From Ignavibacteriota bacterium (GTDB lineage Bacteria > Bacteroidota > Ignavibacteria > SZUA-365): a DNA stretch of 64,000 nt. The position numbers and the translations under genes are program-made. The notes under the pieces were generated by a model. That model was not told the DNA's origin and searched no databases. It saw only the letters and a program-made list of their open reading frames with translations. The stretch is taken from positions 62,001 to 126,000 of the forward strand of contig JACRFB010000012.1 of assembly GCA_016218045.1 (NCBI GenBank). Reading direction: 5' to 3'. Shown one piece after another: positions 54,057-62,127 of the stretch; position 1 is the stretch's first letter, and every line of letters begins with the position of its first letter.

Positions 54057-54929
54057 ATGAATGAACACCGCATCTCGCATTTTCTCGACAAGGCGCAGTA
54101 CTGCGAGGACCATCAGCTCTGGCTCGAGGCGGCGCAGTATTACCAGCGCCTCATCGCCGAGGCGCCCGAGACGCTCGAGTTCCATCTGCGCCTGGCCGCG
54201 GTGTACGGCGAGATGGGCAACGTGCACGCCGCGGAGCGGGTGCTGCTGAAACTGCTGGCGTTGGACGCGCCGAAACAGGACGTGCTCCTCGCGCTTGGCA
54301 CACTCTTCTACAAGCACGAAGATCTGGACAAGGCGCTCTTTTATTTCGAGCAGCTCGTCCCGTTCCGCGTGCCGCAGGCGCATGTGACCATGGGTGTCAT
54401 CGCGTACCGCCGCGGTGATTTTGTGACCTCCGAGCGACACTTTGCGCGCGCGCAGGAGTTGGATCCGGCCGGCGCGGGCATACGGCTGCTGCACGCCGAG
54501 GTGCTGATCACCATCGGGCGACCCGAGCAGGCGGAAAAGATACTGCGGAAACACGCGAAGGAACAACCGGCCGATTGGAAGGCGCTGCATCTGCTGGGCA
54601 TCGCGCACGGCGCGCAGCACGACTGGGAACGCGCCGCGCTGGCTTTTGCCGCGGCGCTCCGCGCGCAGCCCGACGACATCGATCTGCTCTGCGCCAGCGC
54701 GGGAGCCCTCATGCAACTGCGCCGCATCTCCGACGCGGAACAGCAGCTCCGCGCGGCCTATCAGCTCTCGCCCGACGCGCCCGCGGTGCTGAACAGTCTT
54801 GGAGCGCTCGCGCTTCTGAAGGCCGACCGCGAGAAGGCCATCACGTTTTTTTCGAAGGCCCTCGAGATCGATCCGACCAATGTTGTGGCGCTCGAACACG
54901 TGCGCCTGCTTTCGTCCACGGGGCGCTAG
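54057..54929 (+). CDS. TPR-repeat protein
   Basis: A 290-residue protein without signal peptide, made of about seven tetratricopeptide repeats: LWLEAAQYYQRLIAEAPETLEFHLRLAAVYGEMGN pieces, LDKALFYFEQLVPF, FVTSERHFARAQELDPA, WERAALAFAAALRAQPDD, ADREKAITFFSKALEIDPTN. TPR arrays mediate protein-protein contacts; the partner is unknown. It is seven bases after guaA and two bases before the LpoA-like gene, so likely co-transcribed with both. Confidence 0.85.
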   Translation: MNEHRISHFLDKAQYCEDHQLWLEAAQYYQRLIAEAPETLEFHLRLAAVYGEMGNVHAAERVLLKLLALDAPKQDVLLALGTLFYKHEDLDKALFYFEQLVPFRVPQAHVTMGVIAYRRGDFVTSERHFARAQELDPAGAGIRLLHAEVLITIGRPEQAEKILRKHAKEQPADWKALHLLGIAHGAQHDWERAALAFAAALRAQPDDIDLLCASAGALMQLRRISDAEQQLRAAYQLSPDAPAVLNSLGALALLKADREKAITFFSKALEIDPTNVVALEHVRLLSSTGR

Positions 54930-54931
54930 CC

Positions 54932-56680
54932 ATGCGCGGGCGCAGGGGATGCGTCGCAGCCGCCGCGGTGGCGGTCCTTCTCTGCCTGCTGCCCGGTCCG
55001 CGCGCGCATGCGCAGGACGAGGATGCGGTCCGTCAGCGTGTGGAAGCAGCGTTTCGCGCGGCCCTCGTACATTTCGAGCAGCACGAGTACGTCGATGCCG
55101 GAAATGAATTCGATTGGATTTGCGCGGCCGAACCGCCGCACGTCCGTTCGACCGCCGCCTGCATCATGGCGGCGCGGGCCTGGTTTCTTGCGGGAAACAC
55201 CGGACGCGCGCGCGCGATTCTTCTCGAATTTGAAAGGCGGTTCCCGAAGAGCAGCTACGCGGCCGAGGCCGTGCTCCTTCTCGGGGAGGCGGCCGCGCGA
55301 CTCGGAGATCATTGCACCGCGCTGCGCGCATTTTTGGATGCACACGCGGCGGCCACCGATCCGGGGCTGCGGCGGTACATAGAGACGCAGGTCGATTCGG
55401 CCGTCATCGGCGGTGTGGAGTGGGCCGATCTGCACGCGATGATTCTCACGGCGAATCCGGAAATCGCCTCGCTGGCAATACTGCGCTGGGCGGATCTGGA
55501 GGCGATGAACGGAAGGGCGTCGAACGCGCGTCTCGCATTGCTGCACATTCCGCGCACGCCGCTCTCGCGCCGCTTCGCGGAACTGCTCGAGCAGGTGCAT
55601 TACCGGCTCGCCGAACCGGGCGACTCGCTTATCGTTGCTGTCGCGCTGCCCGAACCCGCCGACTCAAGCGGCGAGGCGGCGATGCTGCGCGATATGGACG
55701 CGGGCATCCTGACGGCCTTTCGTATACACCATGCGCGCGGAGGACTGCCGGTGCGCGCCGTACACCCGCCGAGCGCGGCATTCGACACGCTCGACGGGTA
55801 TTTCCACACGCTGCGCGGAGACCGGCGCGTGGTAGGCATCATCGGCGGCATGTTCAGCGCCGACGCAGCAATCATCGCGCGCGCCGCCCGCGGCACGGGC
55901 ATCCCGTGTATCATCCCCGCCGCCACGGCGGCGGATCTCGTGACCGTCTCGCCCAACATCATCCAGCTCAACACGCCCTTTGCCGCCCGCGGCTCGTTGT
56001 TGGCGCGGCATGCGGCGCGCACCTTCCCCCGCGCGCGCTACGCCGTGCTCGCCCCGCTCGAAGGATTCGCGCGTCCTATCGCCGAACGTTTTGTCGAGAC
56101 GGGACGCGCGCTGGGACTCGACATCTCCGTCGTTTCCTGGTATGCGTCGGGAACAAAAGACTTCCGAGCGCAGTATAAGACTGTGACGGAGAAGATCGGG
56201 CGCCCCGATTCCACCGTGGTGCTCTTTGCTCCCGTTGCCTCGACGGACGATCTGTTGTCCGTTCTCGCTGCATACAAACAATCCGGATGCAGGGCTGTGC
56301 TGCTCGGCGCCGGCGACTGGAACCACCCTGAACTGCTCGAGCGGTACGCGACACCCGACATGACCATCATCTTCGAGTCCGACTACGCCGTAAATCCGGG
56401 ATTCTCGCAATACCGGGATTTCTTCTACGCGTATCGTGGCGAGACGCGGCGCGAACCTTCGCGCAGCGCGGTATTCGGCTATGATGCGGCGCGGTTTTTT
56501 CTCAGTGCCATGTCCGGTGGTTCGCTGCTGCGCGACGACATCCTGATCCGCATGCGCACGAATTTCCTCGGACTGCGGTCACCCATCGATCTGCGGGACC
56601 AGAACGTGAACATGGGCATCAATGTCATGGCATTTGAACGCGGCAAGGTGGTGCGCATCGCGACGGTACCCGACGAGTAG
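54932..56680 (+). CDS. TPR plus periplasmic-binding-protein fusion (LpoA-like architecture)
   Basis: A 582-residue exported protein (signal peptide AAAAVAVLLCLLPGPRAHAQ, no lipobox). The first ~170 mature residues are TPR-like (FRAALVHFEQHEYVDAGNEF, AARAWFLAGNTGRARAILLEFERRFPKSSYAAEAVLLLGEAA in parts). From about residue 215 a type I periplasmic binding fold follows: LIVAVALPEP, AGILTAFRIHHARGGLPVRAV, RRVVGIIGGMFSADAAIIARAA, GIPCIIPAATAADL, and AVFGYDAARFFLSAM. TPR plus Peripla_BP is the layout of LpoA, the activator of penicillin-binding protein 1A, and also of some amino-acid receptor proteins. No transporter genes are near. The ATG is two bases after the TPR gene. Confidence 0.75.
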   Translation: MRGRRGCVAAAAVAVLLCLLPGPRAHAQDEDAVRQRVEAAFRAALVHFEQHEYVDAGNEFDWICAAEPPHVRSTAACIMAARAWFLAGNTGRARAILLEFERRFPKSSYAAEAVLLLGEAAARLGDHCTALRAFLDAHAAATDPGLRRYIETQVDSAVIGGVEWADLHAMILTANPEIASLAILRWADLEAMNGRASNARLALLHIPRTPLSRRFAELLEQVHYRLAEPGDSLIVAVALPEPADSSGEAAMLRDMDAGILTAFRIHHARGGLPVRAVHPPSAAFDTLDGYFHTLRGDRRVVGIIGGMFSADAAIIARAARGTGIPCIIPAATAADLVTVSPNIIQLNTPFAARGSLLARHAARTFPRARYAVLAPLEGFARPIAERFVETGRALGLDISVVSWYASGTKDFRAQYKTVTEKIGRPDSTVVLFAPVASTDDLLSVLAAYKQSGCRAVLLGAGDWNHPELLERYATPDMTIIFESDYAVNPGFSQYRDFFYAYRGETRREPSRSAVFGYDAARFFLSAMSGGSLLRDDILIRMRTNFLGLRSPIDLRDQNVNMGINVMAFERGKVVRIATVPDE

Positions 56681-56707
56681 CGGTCCGCGCCGGCAAGGGG
56701 GAGACCG

Positions 56708-57400
56708 ATGCCGGACAAAGACACACGTTCCATTCCATCGTGGCCTCGCAACGAAAGGCCGCGAGAAAAACTGCTCGAGCGCGGACCGGAAGCACTGTCC
56801 GACGCCGAGCTGCTCGCGATCGTGTTCCAGACCGGCGGTCACGGCCGGACGGCCGTCGATCTGGGGCGCGCGCTGCTCGCGACCTACGGGGATTTCCGCG
56901 AACTCTCCCGCCGACCCGTGCTCGAACTCCGCGAACACCCGGGTATTGGCTCCGCCCGCGCGGCCATCATACACGCGGTGTTCGAGATAGGGCGGCGTCA
57001 CGCCTCGCTCCGCATCGATGCGGGCGACGCCATCGCCGGACCGGAGGACGTCGCGCACATGTATGTGCCGCGCATGCGTGATCTGCCGCGTGAACGTTTT
57101 ATCGCGCTGCTGCTCGACAACGCGGGCCGCGTCATCAAGGAGAAGGTGATTTCGGAGGGCTCGGTGAACGCGAGCATCGTGCATCCGCGCGAGGTGTTTC
57201 ACGCGGCGGTGACGGAGCTGGCGAGCGCTGTCATTCTCCTGCACAATCACCCGAGCGGCGTGCGCACGCCCAGCCGCGAGGATCATGCCATCACAAAACA
57301 ACTGGTCGAAGCCGGGCGCCTCATGGACATACCCGTCCGTGATCACGTCATTATCTGCGGCAGCAGTTACGTGAGCTTCGCCGAGAACGGCTGGTTATGA
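56708..57400 (+). CDS. radC: RadC/JAB-domain DNA repair protein
   Basis: A 230-residue RadC (YeeS/MPN+) protein: WPRNERPREKLLERGPEALSDAELLAIVFQTG pieces at the N-terminus with a helix-hairpin-helix (PVLELREHPGIGSARAAIIHAVFEIG), and the metal site of the JAB domain in HNHPSGVRTPSREDHAITKQL. The family is linked to DNA repair by annotation only; its biochemistry is unsettled. An SD-like AAGGGGGAG precedes the ATG. It converges on rarA with a six-base overlap. Confidence 0.92.
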   Translation: MPDKDTRSIPSWPRNERPREKLLERGPEALSDAELLAIVFQTGGHGRTAVDLGRALLATYGDFRELSRRPVLELREHPGIGSARAAIIHAVFEIGRRHASLRIDAGDAIAGPEDVAHMYVPRMRDLPRERFIALLLDNAGRVIKEKVISEGSVNASIVHPREVFHAAVTELASAVILLHNHPSGVRTPSREDHAITKQLVEAGRLMDIPVRDHVIICGSSYVSFAENGWL

Positions 57401-58699
57401 CTTCTTGTCGCGGCGTCCCGGCCACAGGGAGTTCAAGCGCTCGCGCAGAGTCGCTTCGCGTCCCGAATCCACGGGATTGTAATACACCGTGTCGCGCAAC
57501 TCCTCCGGCAGATAATTCTCTGCCACAAAATGGCCGGGGTATTCGTGCGGATAATTATAGCCGGCGCCGTAGCCGATTTTTTTCATAAACGTGGTCGGCG
57601 CGTTGCGCAGATGCAGCGGCACATCGTAGGGCGGCTTTGTGGCGGCGTCACTCATGGCCGCGTCGATGGCCGTGTACGCGGCGTTGCTCTTCGGAGCGCA
57701 GGCGAGATAGGCGGCGGTCTGCGCGAGAACGATGCGCGCCTCGGGCATGCCGATGGCATGAACCGCCTGAAAACACGAGGTGGCCAGCAGCAGGGCGTTC
57801 GGCTCGGCATTGCCGATGTCCTCGGAGGCAAGAATGATGAGCCGCCGCGCGATGAACAGAGGATCCTCGCCGCCGTTCAACATGCGCGCCATCCAGTAGA
57901 TCGCCGCATCGGGATCGCTGCCGCGCACCGATTTGATGAAGGCCGAAATGATGTTGTAATGTTCTTCGCCGCCCTTGTCGTACTTGGCAAAGGCGCGTTG
58001 AAAGGCCTCCTCGAGCACCTGTTTCGTGACATGTACACGCCCGTCCTGCTCGGCGAGCAGGCAGCACATTTCCAGCCCGTTGAGCAGCGCCCGCGCGTCC
58101 CCTCCGCTGTAGGCGATCAGCATGCCCGGGTCATCCAGGACTATCTCGAGCGAGGACAGATAAGGATCGGATTCAATGGCGCGCTGCAGGACGGTGGCCA
58201 GGTCCTCGGGCGTGAGCGGCTGCAGCACAAACGTTTTTGCCCGTGACCGGAGCGGACCGATGACTTCAAATGATGGATTCTCAGTCGTGGCACCGATAAG
58301 TGTGATATCGCCTTGCTCAACTGCTTGCAGGAGCGCGTCTTGCTGGGATTTGCTGAAGCGATGTATCTCGTCGATGAAGAGTATCGTCCCAGCGCCCTCC
58401 TCGGCGGTGGCGGCGTTGCGGGCAGTGTCGATAATGGCACGGATATCCTTGACACCAGAGGACACGGCGCTGATTTGATGGAAATGCGCTTTCACGCGCT
58501 CCGCAAGGATGCGCGCGAGTGTCGTTTTTCCCGATCCGGGCGGTCCCCACAGAATCATGCTCACCACACGACCGCGCTCGTACATGCTGCGCAGCGGTTT
58601 GCCCGGCCCGAGAAGGTGAACCTGGCCCACGTAGCTGTCGAGTGTCCTGGGCCGCTGTCGCTCCGCCAGCGGTATGGATGTCTCAGGCCACGAACTCAT
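57395..58699 (-). CDS. rarA: replication-associated recombination protein A (AAA+ ATPase)
   Basis: A 434-residue RarA/MgsA/WRNIP1 protein. PLAERQRPRTLDSYVGQVHLLGPGKPL at the start, Walker A GPPGSGKTTLARIL, Walker B FIDEIHRFSKSQQDALL, sensor GATTENPSFEV, and C-terminal DPDAAIYWMARMLNGGEDPLFIARRLII and PYGAGYNYPHEYPGHFVAE-type sequence (here IGYGAGYNYPHEYPGHF). It acts at stalled forks and gaps. Ten bases behind the membrane partner of the ECF sigma factor. Confidence 0.95.
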   Translation of the reverse strand: MSSWPETSIPLAERQRPRTLDSYVGQVHLLGPGKPLRSMYERGRVVSMILWGPPGSGKTTLARILAERVKAHFHQISAVSSGVKDIRAIIDTARNAATAEEGAGTILFIDEIHRFSKSQQDALLQAVEQGDITLIGATTENPSFEVIGPLRSRAKTFVLQPLTPEDLATVLQRAIESDPYLSSLEIVLDDPGMLIAYSGGDARALLNGLEMCCLLAEQDGRVHVTKQVLEEAFQRAFAKYDKGGEEHYNIISAFIKSVRGSDPDAAIYWMARMLNGGEDPLFIARRLIILASEDIGNAEPNALLLATSCFQAVHAIGMPEARIVLAQTAAYLACAPKSNAAYTAIDAAMSDAATKPPYDVPLHLRNAPTTFMKKIGYGAGYNYPHEYPGHFVAENYLPEELRDTVYYNPVDSGREATLRERLNSLWPGRRDKKS

Positions 58700-58709
58700 C
58701 TCCCGTTTC

Positions 58710-59528
58710 CTACTTGCCGACGCGCTGTGTGTCTGCGGCGCGTTTTGCGGCGCGGGTGCTGTCGGTGGTTTTTAGAAGGCCGGAGTCTTTGCCCTGAACG
58801 GGGGTGTATTCATTCTTGAATTCCACGGCGCCACCGACGGCGGTGCGCTGCCGCGACTCATCGGTGCTGCTTGGCTGCGTCTCCCGCATTTTTTCGGACC
58901 TTTCGGCGGCGGGAGCGGCCTGGTCGGCCTTATCGGATATGTTTGCTTTAACGTCTTTCAGCGCATCCTCCGCTTCCGTCGGATTCGCGGACGAGGGGTT
59001 GGGCGCGTCGGCTTCACCGCTTCCTGCTCCGTGTCCTCCCGGGGTGTTGTCGCTGCGATACAGGAATTGGTACTGAGCGGGGGGCACGTTTCTCTTGAGC
59101 TGCGGTGAAATGCCGTTGATCGCGCCCTCGTTCTGCCGCGGCTGTGCTTCGCGTTCCGGTGCCACGGGAGTTTGTGGAACCGACGTCGGCGGAGAGGGCA
59201 CAAACTGCGGGGTGGTGTGCAGATCCGGTGCGGCATGACGTGTTTCCGGCGACTGCAGGAAACGGATCCCGAGAATGAGGAGAAATACCACTGCAAGTGA
59301 TCCGGAAAGCACACCGAGACGGCTGCCCTTGAAAAGGAATTCCTGAAAAACGAAGCGTTTCCCTCCGCGCCGTCCAGCGTCCGGTTCCGCCGCAAGACGA
59401 TCCAGTACACTCTGCTCGAAATCGGCCGAGGGGCTCACCATCGGCAGGGATTTCAGATCCCGCAGCATCGGATCCAGATCGCGTCCCGTGTGCGGATCCA
59501 ATTCCTGACTCGGTCCTGGAGATTTCAT
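58710..59528 (-). CDS. single-pass membrane protein, putative anti-sigma factor
   Basis: A 272-residue protein with a cytoplasmic N-terminal part (about 1-68), one transmembrane segment (LGVLSGSLAVVFLLILGIRFL, about 71-91) and a long low-complexity outer part rich in Pro, Ala, Glu and Asp. No zinc-finger (HxxxCxxC) anti-sigma motif is present. The place directly behind an ECF sigma gene (nine bases) and the topology suggest a membrane-bound anti-sigma factor; sequence alone does not prove it. Confidence 0.6.
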   Translation of the reverse strand: MKSPGPSQELDPHTGRDLDPMLRDLKSLPMVSPSADFEQSVLDRLAAEPDAGRRGGKRFVFQEFLFKGSRLGVLSGSLAVVFLLILGIRFLQSPETRHAAPDLHTTPQFVPSPPTSVPQTPVAPEREAQPRQNEGAINGISPQLKRNVPPAQYQFLYRSDNTPGGHGAGSGEADAPNPSSANPTEAEDALKDVKANISDKADQAAPAAERSEKMRETQPSSTDESRQRTAVGGAVEFKNEYTPVQGKDSGLLKTTDSTRAAKRAADTQRVGK

Positions 59529-59537
59529 ACGCGGCTC

Positions 59538-60185
59538 CTAGTCATAAATATCTTTCAATAGATCGCGTAACATCGTTCGACCACGGAAGATACGCGATTT
59601 CACCGTGCCTTCTGACACACCTGTGATTTCGGCGATTTCTTCGTAGGAGAATTCCTGCACGTCGCAGAGGATCACTGCCTCGCGATAGTTGGGCGGGAGT
59701 TGTACCAGTGCTTTTTGAATGTATCGATACTTGAATGCGTTGTCGGCGACACGGTCGGGCATGGGTTCCCCATCGACAAGCGGGAGGTACTCCTCGTCCC
59801 CCGCGTCGGGTTTCCAGGTCAGCGGTCGCGAGAAGCGCGTCCAGGGCCGACGCAACTCGCTTCGGCAGTAATTGCCTGCGATCGTGAACAGCCAGGTTGA
59901 AAATCGTGCGCATGATTTGTACGTGTCGCGTTTCTGATACATACGGATGAAAACTTCCTGAAGGACATCCTGCGCAACGTTCATCGATCCGATATACCGG
60001 AAGATGTACGACATCAGGGGGTCCTTGAACCGTCGCATCAGCTCCACCAGCGCGTCTTTCCGATCAGCTTGAAGCAGGCGCGCGAGATCCTCGTCGGAGG
60101 CGCTTCTCAGATTCACGGGGGCGTCAGTTGCCGGGTCTACTACTTCTACGCTTGCAATCGAAAGTTGTTCCCGGGATAGGGTCAT
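59538..60185 (-). CDS. ECF-type RNA polymerase sigma factor
   Basis: A 215-residue sigma factor. Region 2: ALVELMRRFKDPLMSYIFRYIGSMNVAQDVLQEVFIRMYQKRDTY in parts, FSTWLFTIAGNYCRSELRR. Region 4: ALVQLPPNYREAVILCDVQEFSYEEIAEI and GVSEGTVKSRIFRGRTMLRDLL. It sits 12 bases behind holA and nine before the putative anti-sigma gene, so it is expressed within a housekeeping operon unless an internal promoter exists (none was seen). Regulon unknown. Confidence 0.9.
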   Translation of the reverse strand: MTLSREQLSIASVEVVDPATDAPVNLRSASDEDLARLLQADRKDALVELMRRFKDPLMSYIFRYIGSMNVAQDVLQEVFIRMYQKRDTYKSCARFSTWLFTIAGNYCRSELRRPWTRFSRPLTWKPDAGDEEYLPLVDGEPMPDRVADNAFKYRYIQKALVQLPPNYREAVILCDVQEFSYEEIAEITGVSEGTVKSRIFRGRTMLRDLLKDIYD

Positions 60186-60197
60186 CTTGCTGTTTTT

Positions 60198-61265
60198 TCA
60201 AACGTGCCTAGCTTCGACAATGATCTGGTACAGCAGGCGCGGAATCACCATACGCTCCAATGCCGATTTTTCGCTGCCGCGCGATTTTAATTCCAGATCG
60301 GCCGCAAGAAGATATCCAAATATTTTTTCGAATTCGAAGTCATTTTTTACCGACCCGCGCACTTTCTTCAATTGCTGGTAGTAATACGTCGAATTGACGC
60401 CGAGTGCCCGGGCTTCGGCCTCGTCGTTTGTATTACCGGAATTGAGGGGGATCTGCCAAATCATGGAGTACTGCTTTGCCAGATAGCCGATCAGGGCCGT
60501 GGCGCTGCCGGTTTCCAGATACCCGAGAGCGGTCTTTTCAGCGGCGGGAAGATTGCGCTCACAGAGCCGGTCCCACACCGCAAACATGTTCGAGGACGGG
60601 GACGCACCCACAAAGGTGAGCACGTCGGACTCGGTCACAACGCGCCTTCCCGCGACCGCGGCATGGAGTTTTTCGCATTCACCAACAAGCGTGCGCGTGT
60701 GCAGGCCTTTCAAGGCCAGCAGCACACCTATTGCGCCGGCCGAGGCATCGTGCCCGAGCCGCGCGAGTTCCTGGCGCACTATGTCGGCCGCGCCTGGCTC
60801 CTTGAGTTCCTTGTACTCGAGCGTGACATCGGCCTTGAACACGTTTTTTGGGTCTTTCAGGTAGGCCACAACATCAAAGGCCGGACCCGATTTTTTCCCG
60901 TCGCTTTTTTTCTTTGCGGAGCGGGGAAGCGTCTCCGCGGTGAGTATCAGAACCGTATCCGGCGAGGGATTCTGCACATATGCGGCCAGAGCGGGCTCCG
61001 GAAGCAGTTTCACCGCGTTGCGCACCACAACTACACGTTTTTCCGCCATGAACGGAAATGCGTTCGCCGTGTTCACCACCTCGGCGGCCGAGCACTCTGT
61101 GCCGTAGAACACCGTGTAGTTGAATGAACGGTCGCCATCACCGATGGCCGCGTCGGCCAGTTTGCGCATGTCGCGCTCGATCAGGAAGTCGTCGACCCCG
61201 TACAGGTAATAGACCCCCGCAAAGTGGCGCCTGTCGATGTGGTTCTTTAATTCACCGGGCGACAT
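60198..61265 (-). CDS. holA: DNA polymerase III delta subunit
   Basis: A 355-residue clamp-loader subunit. Start MSPGELKNHIDRRHFAGVYYLYGVDDFLIERDM matches the HolA opening (YLLYGEDxFLIE type). Further features: NAFPFMAEKRVVVVRNAVKLL, DTVLILTAETLP, LARLGHDASAGAIGVLLALKG, AVWDRLCERNLPAAEKTALGYL, and the C-terminal LLAADLELKSRG. It opens the beta clamp together with tau/gamma and delta prime. Fifteen bases behind uppP. Confidence 0.9.
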   Translation of the reverse strand: MSPGELKNHIDRRHFAGVYYLYGVDDFLIERDMRKLADAAIGDGDRSFNYTVFYGTECSAAEVVNTANAFPFMAEKRVVVVRNAVKLLPEPALAAYVQNPSPDTVLILTAETLPRSAKKKSDGKKSGPAFDVVAYLKDPKNVFKADVTLEYKELKEPGAADIVRQELARLGHDASAGAIGVLLALKGLHTRTLVGECEKLHAAVAGRRVVTESDVLTFVGASPSSNMFAVWDRLCERNLPAAEKTALGYLETGSATALIGYLAKQYSMIWQIPLNSGNTNDEAEARALGVNSTYYYQQLKKVRGSVKNDFEFEKIFGYLLAADLELKSRGSEKSALERMVIPRLLYQIIVEARHV

Positions 61266-61280
61266 GGTTGCGGGCTCCGA

Positions 61281-62102
61281 TCAGGGGTGCACAATGCCGG
61301 CCGACAGAAGCGCAAGCAGCACACCCGCGAGTACGATGCGATACACAACAAAGACGTAGGTGCTGTGTGTGCGGAGATAGCGGAGCAGAAACTCGATTGC
61401 CAGAAAACCCACCACCCCCGAGACGACGGTTGCCACAAGCAGCGCCACTCCGAATTCCGAGACGAGTGTTTCGCGCAGTTTGTAGAGTTGGTACACACCG
61501 CTGAGAGCCACGGCGGGCACGCTGAGGAGAAAGGAGAACGCCGCGGCGGACTCGCGTTTCATGTTGAGGAAAAGACCCGCCGTGATGGTGGTGCCGGAAC
61601 GTGACGCGCCTGGAATGAGCGCGACCGCCTGCGCAACACCGATGAGCATCGTGTCGAGCAGCGTCAGATCCGCCTCGCCCCGCGCGCGTTTGGAGACACG
61701 TTCGGCCGCGACGAGGAGCAGTGACAGAATTACCAGACTCGCGGAGATCACGTAGAGCGAGCGGAATGTGGTTTCGATAAGGTCCTTGAACACGAGTCCG
61801 CACACGGCGATGGGAAGTGTGCCGAACACGATCCACCATGCCATCGCGGAATCGCGCGTCGCGAAGGGTTTGCCGCGCAGTGTCTCGCGCAGACCAGCGG
61901 CGAGCAGCCGGCCGAGATCGGCGCGGAAGGCGACGAGTACCGCGGCGAGCGTCCCGATCTGTGTGACGGCGGTGAAGGGCGCGCCCGGATCCGGCCAGCC
62001 GAGCAGAGCGGGCACGACGCGCAGGTGGGCCGTGCTGCTCACGGGCAGAAATTCGGTAAGGCCCTGCACGGTGCCGAGCACTATGGCCTCGATGATGCTC
62101 AT
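61281..62102 (-). CDS. uppP: undecaprenyl-diphosphatase (UppP/BacA)
   Basis: A 273-residue membrane enzyme with about eight hydrophobic helices. Both family motifs are present: GLTEFLPVSSTAHLRV (with the Glu-rich motif) and LIPGASRSGTTITAGLFLNMKRESAAAFSFLLSVPA. It dephosphorylates undecaprenyl pyrophosphate to recycle the lipid carrier for peptidoglycan and surface polysaccharide. It lies 25 bases behind the bi-domain oxidoreductase, which may act in surface sugar synthesis. Confidence 0.95.
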   Translation of the reverse strand: MSIIEAIVLGTVQGLTEFLPVSSTAHLRVVPALLGWPDPGAPFTAVTQIGTLAAVLVAFRADLGRLLAAGLRETLRGKPFATRDSAMAWWIVFGTLPIAVCGLVFKDLIETTFRSLYVISASLVILSLLLVAAERVSKRARGEADLTLLDTMLIGVAQAVALIPGASRSGTTITAGLFLNMKRESAAAFSFLLSVPAVALSGVYQLYKLRETLVSEFGVALLVATVVSGVVGFLAIEFLLRYLRTHSTYVFVVYRIVLAGVLLALLSAGIVHP

Positions 62103-62127
62103 GTCCGCCTCGGATCGCCGCGTCGGG

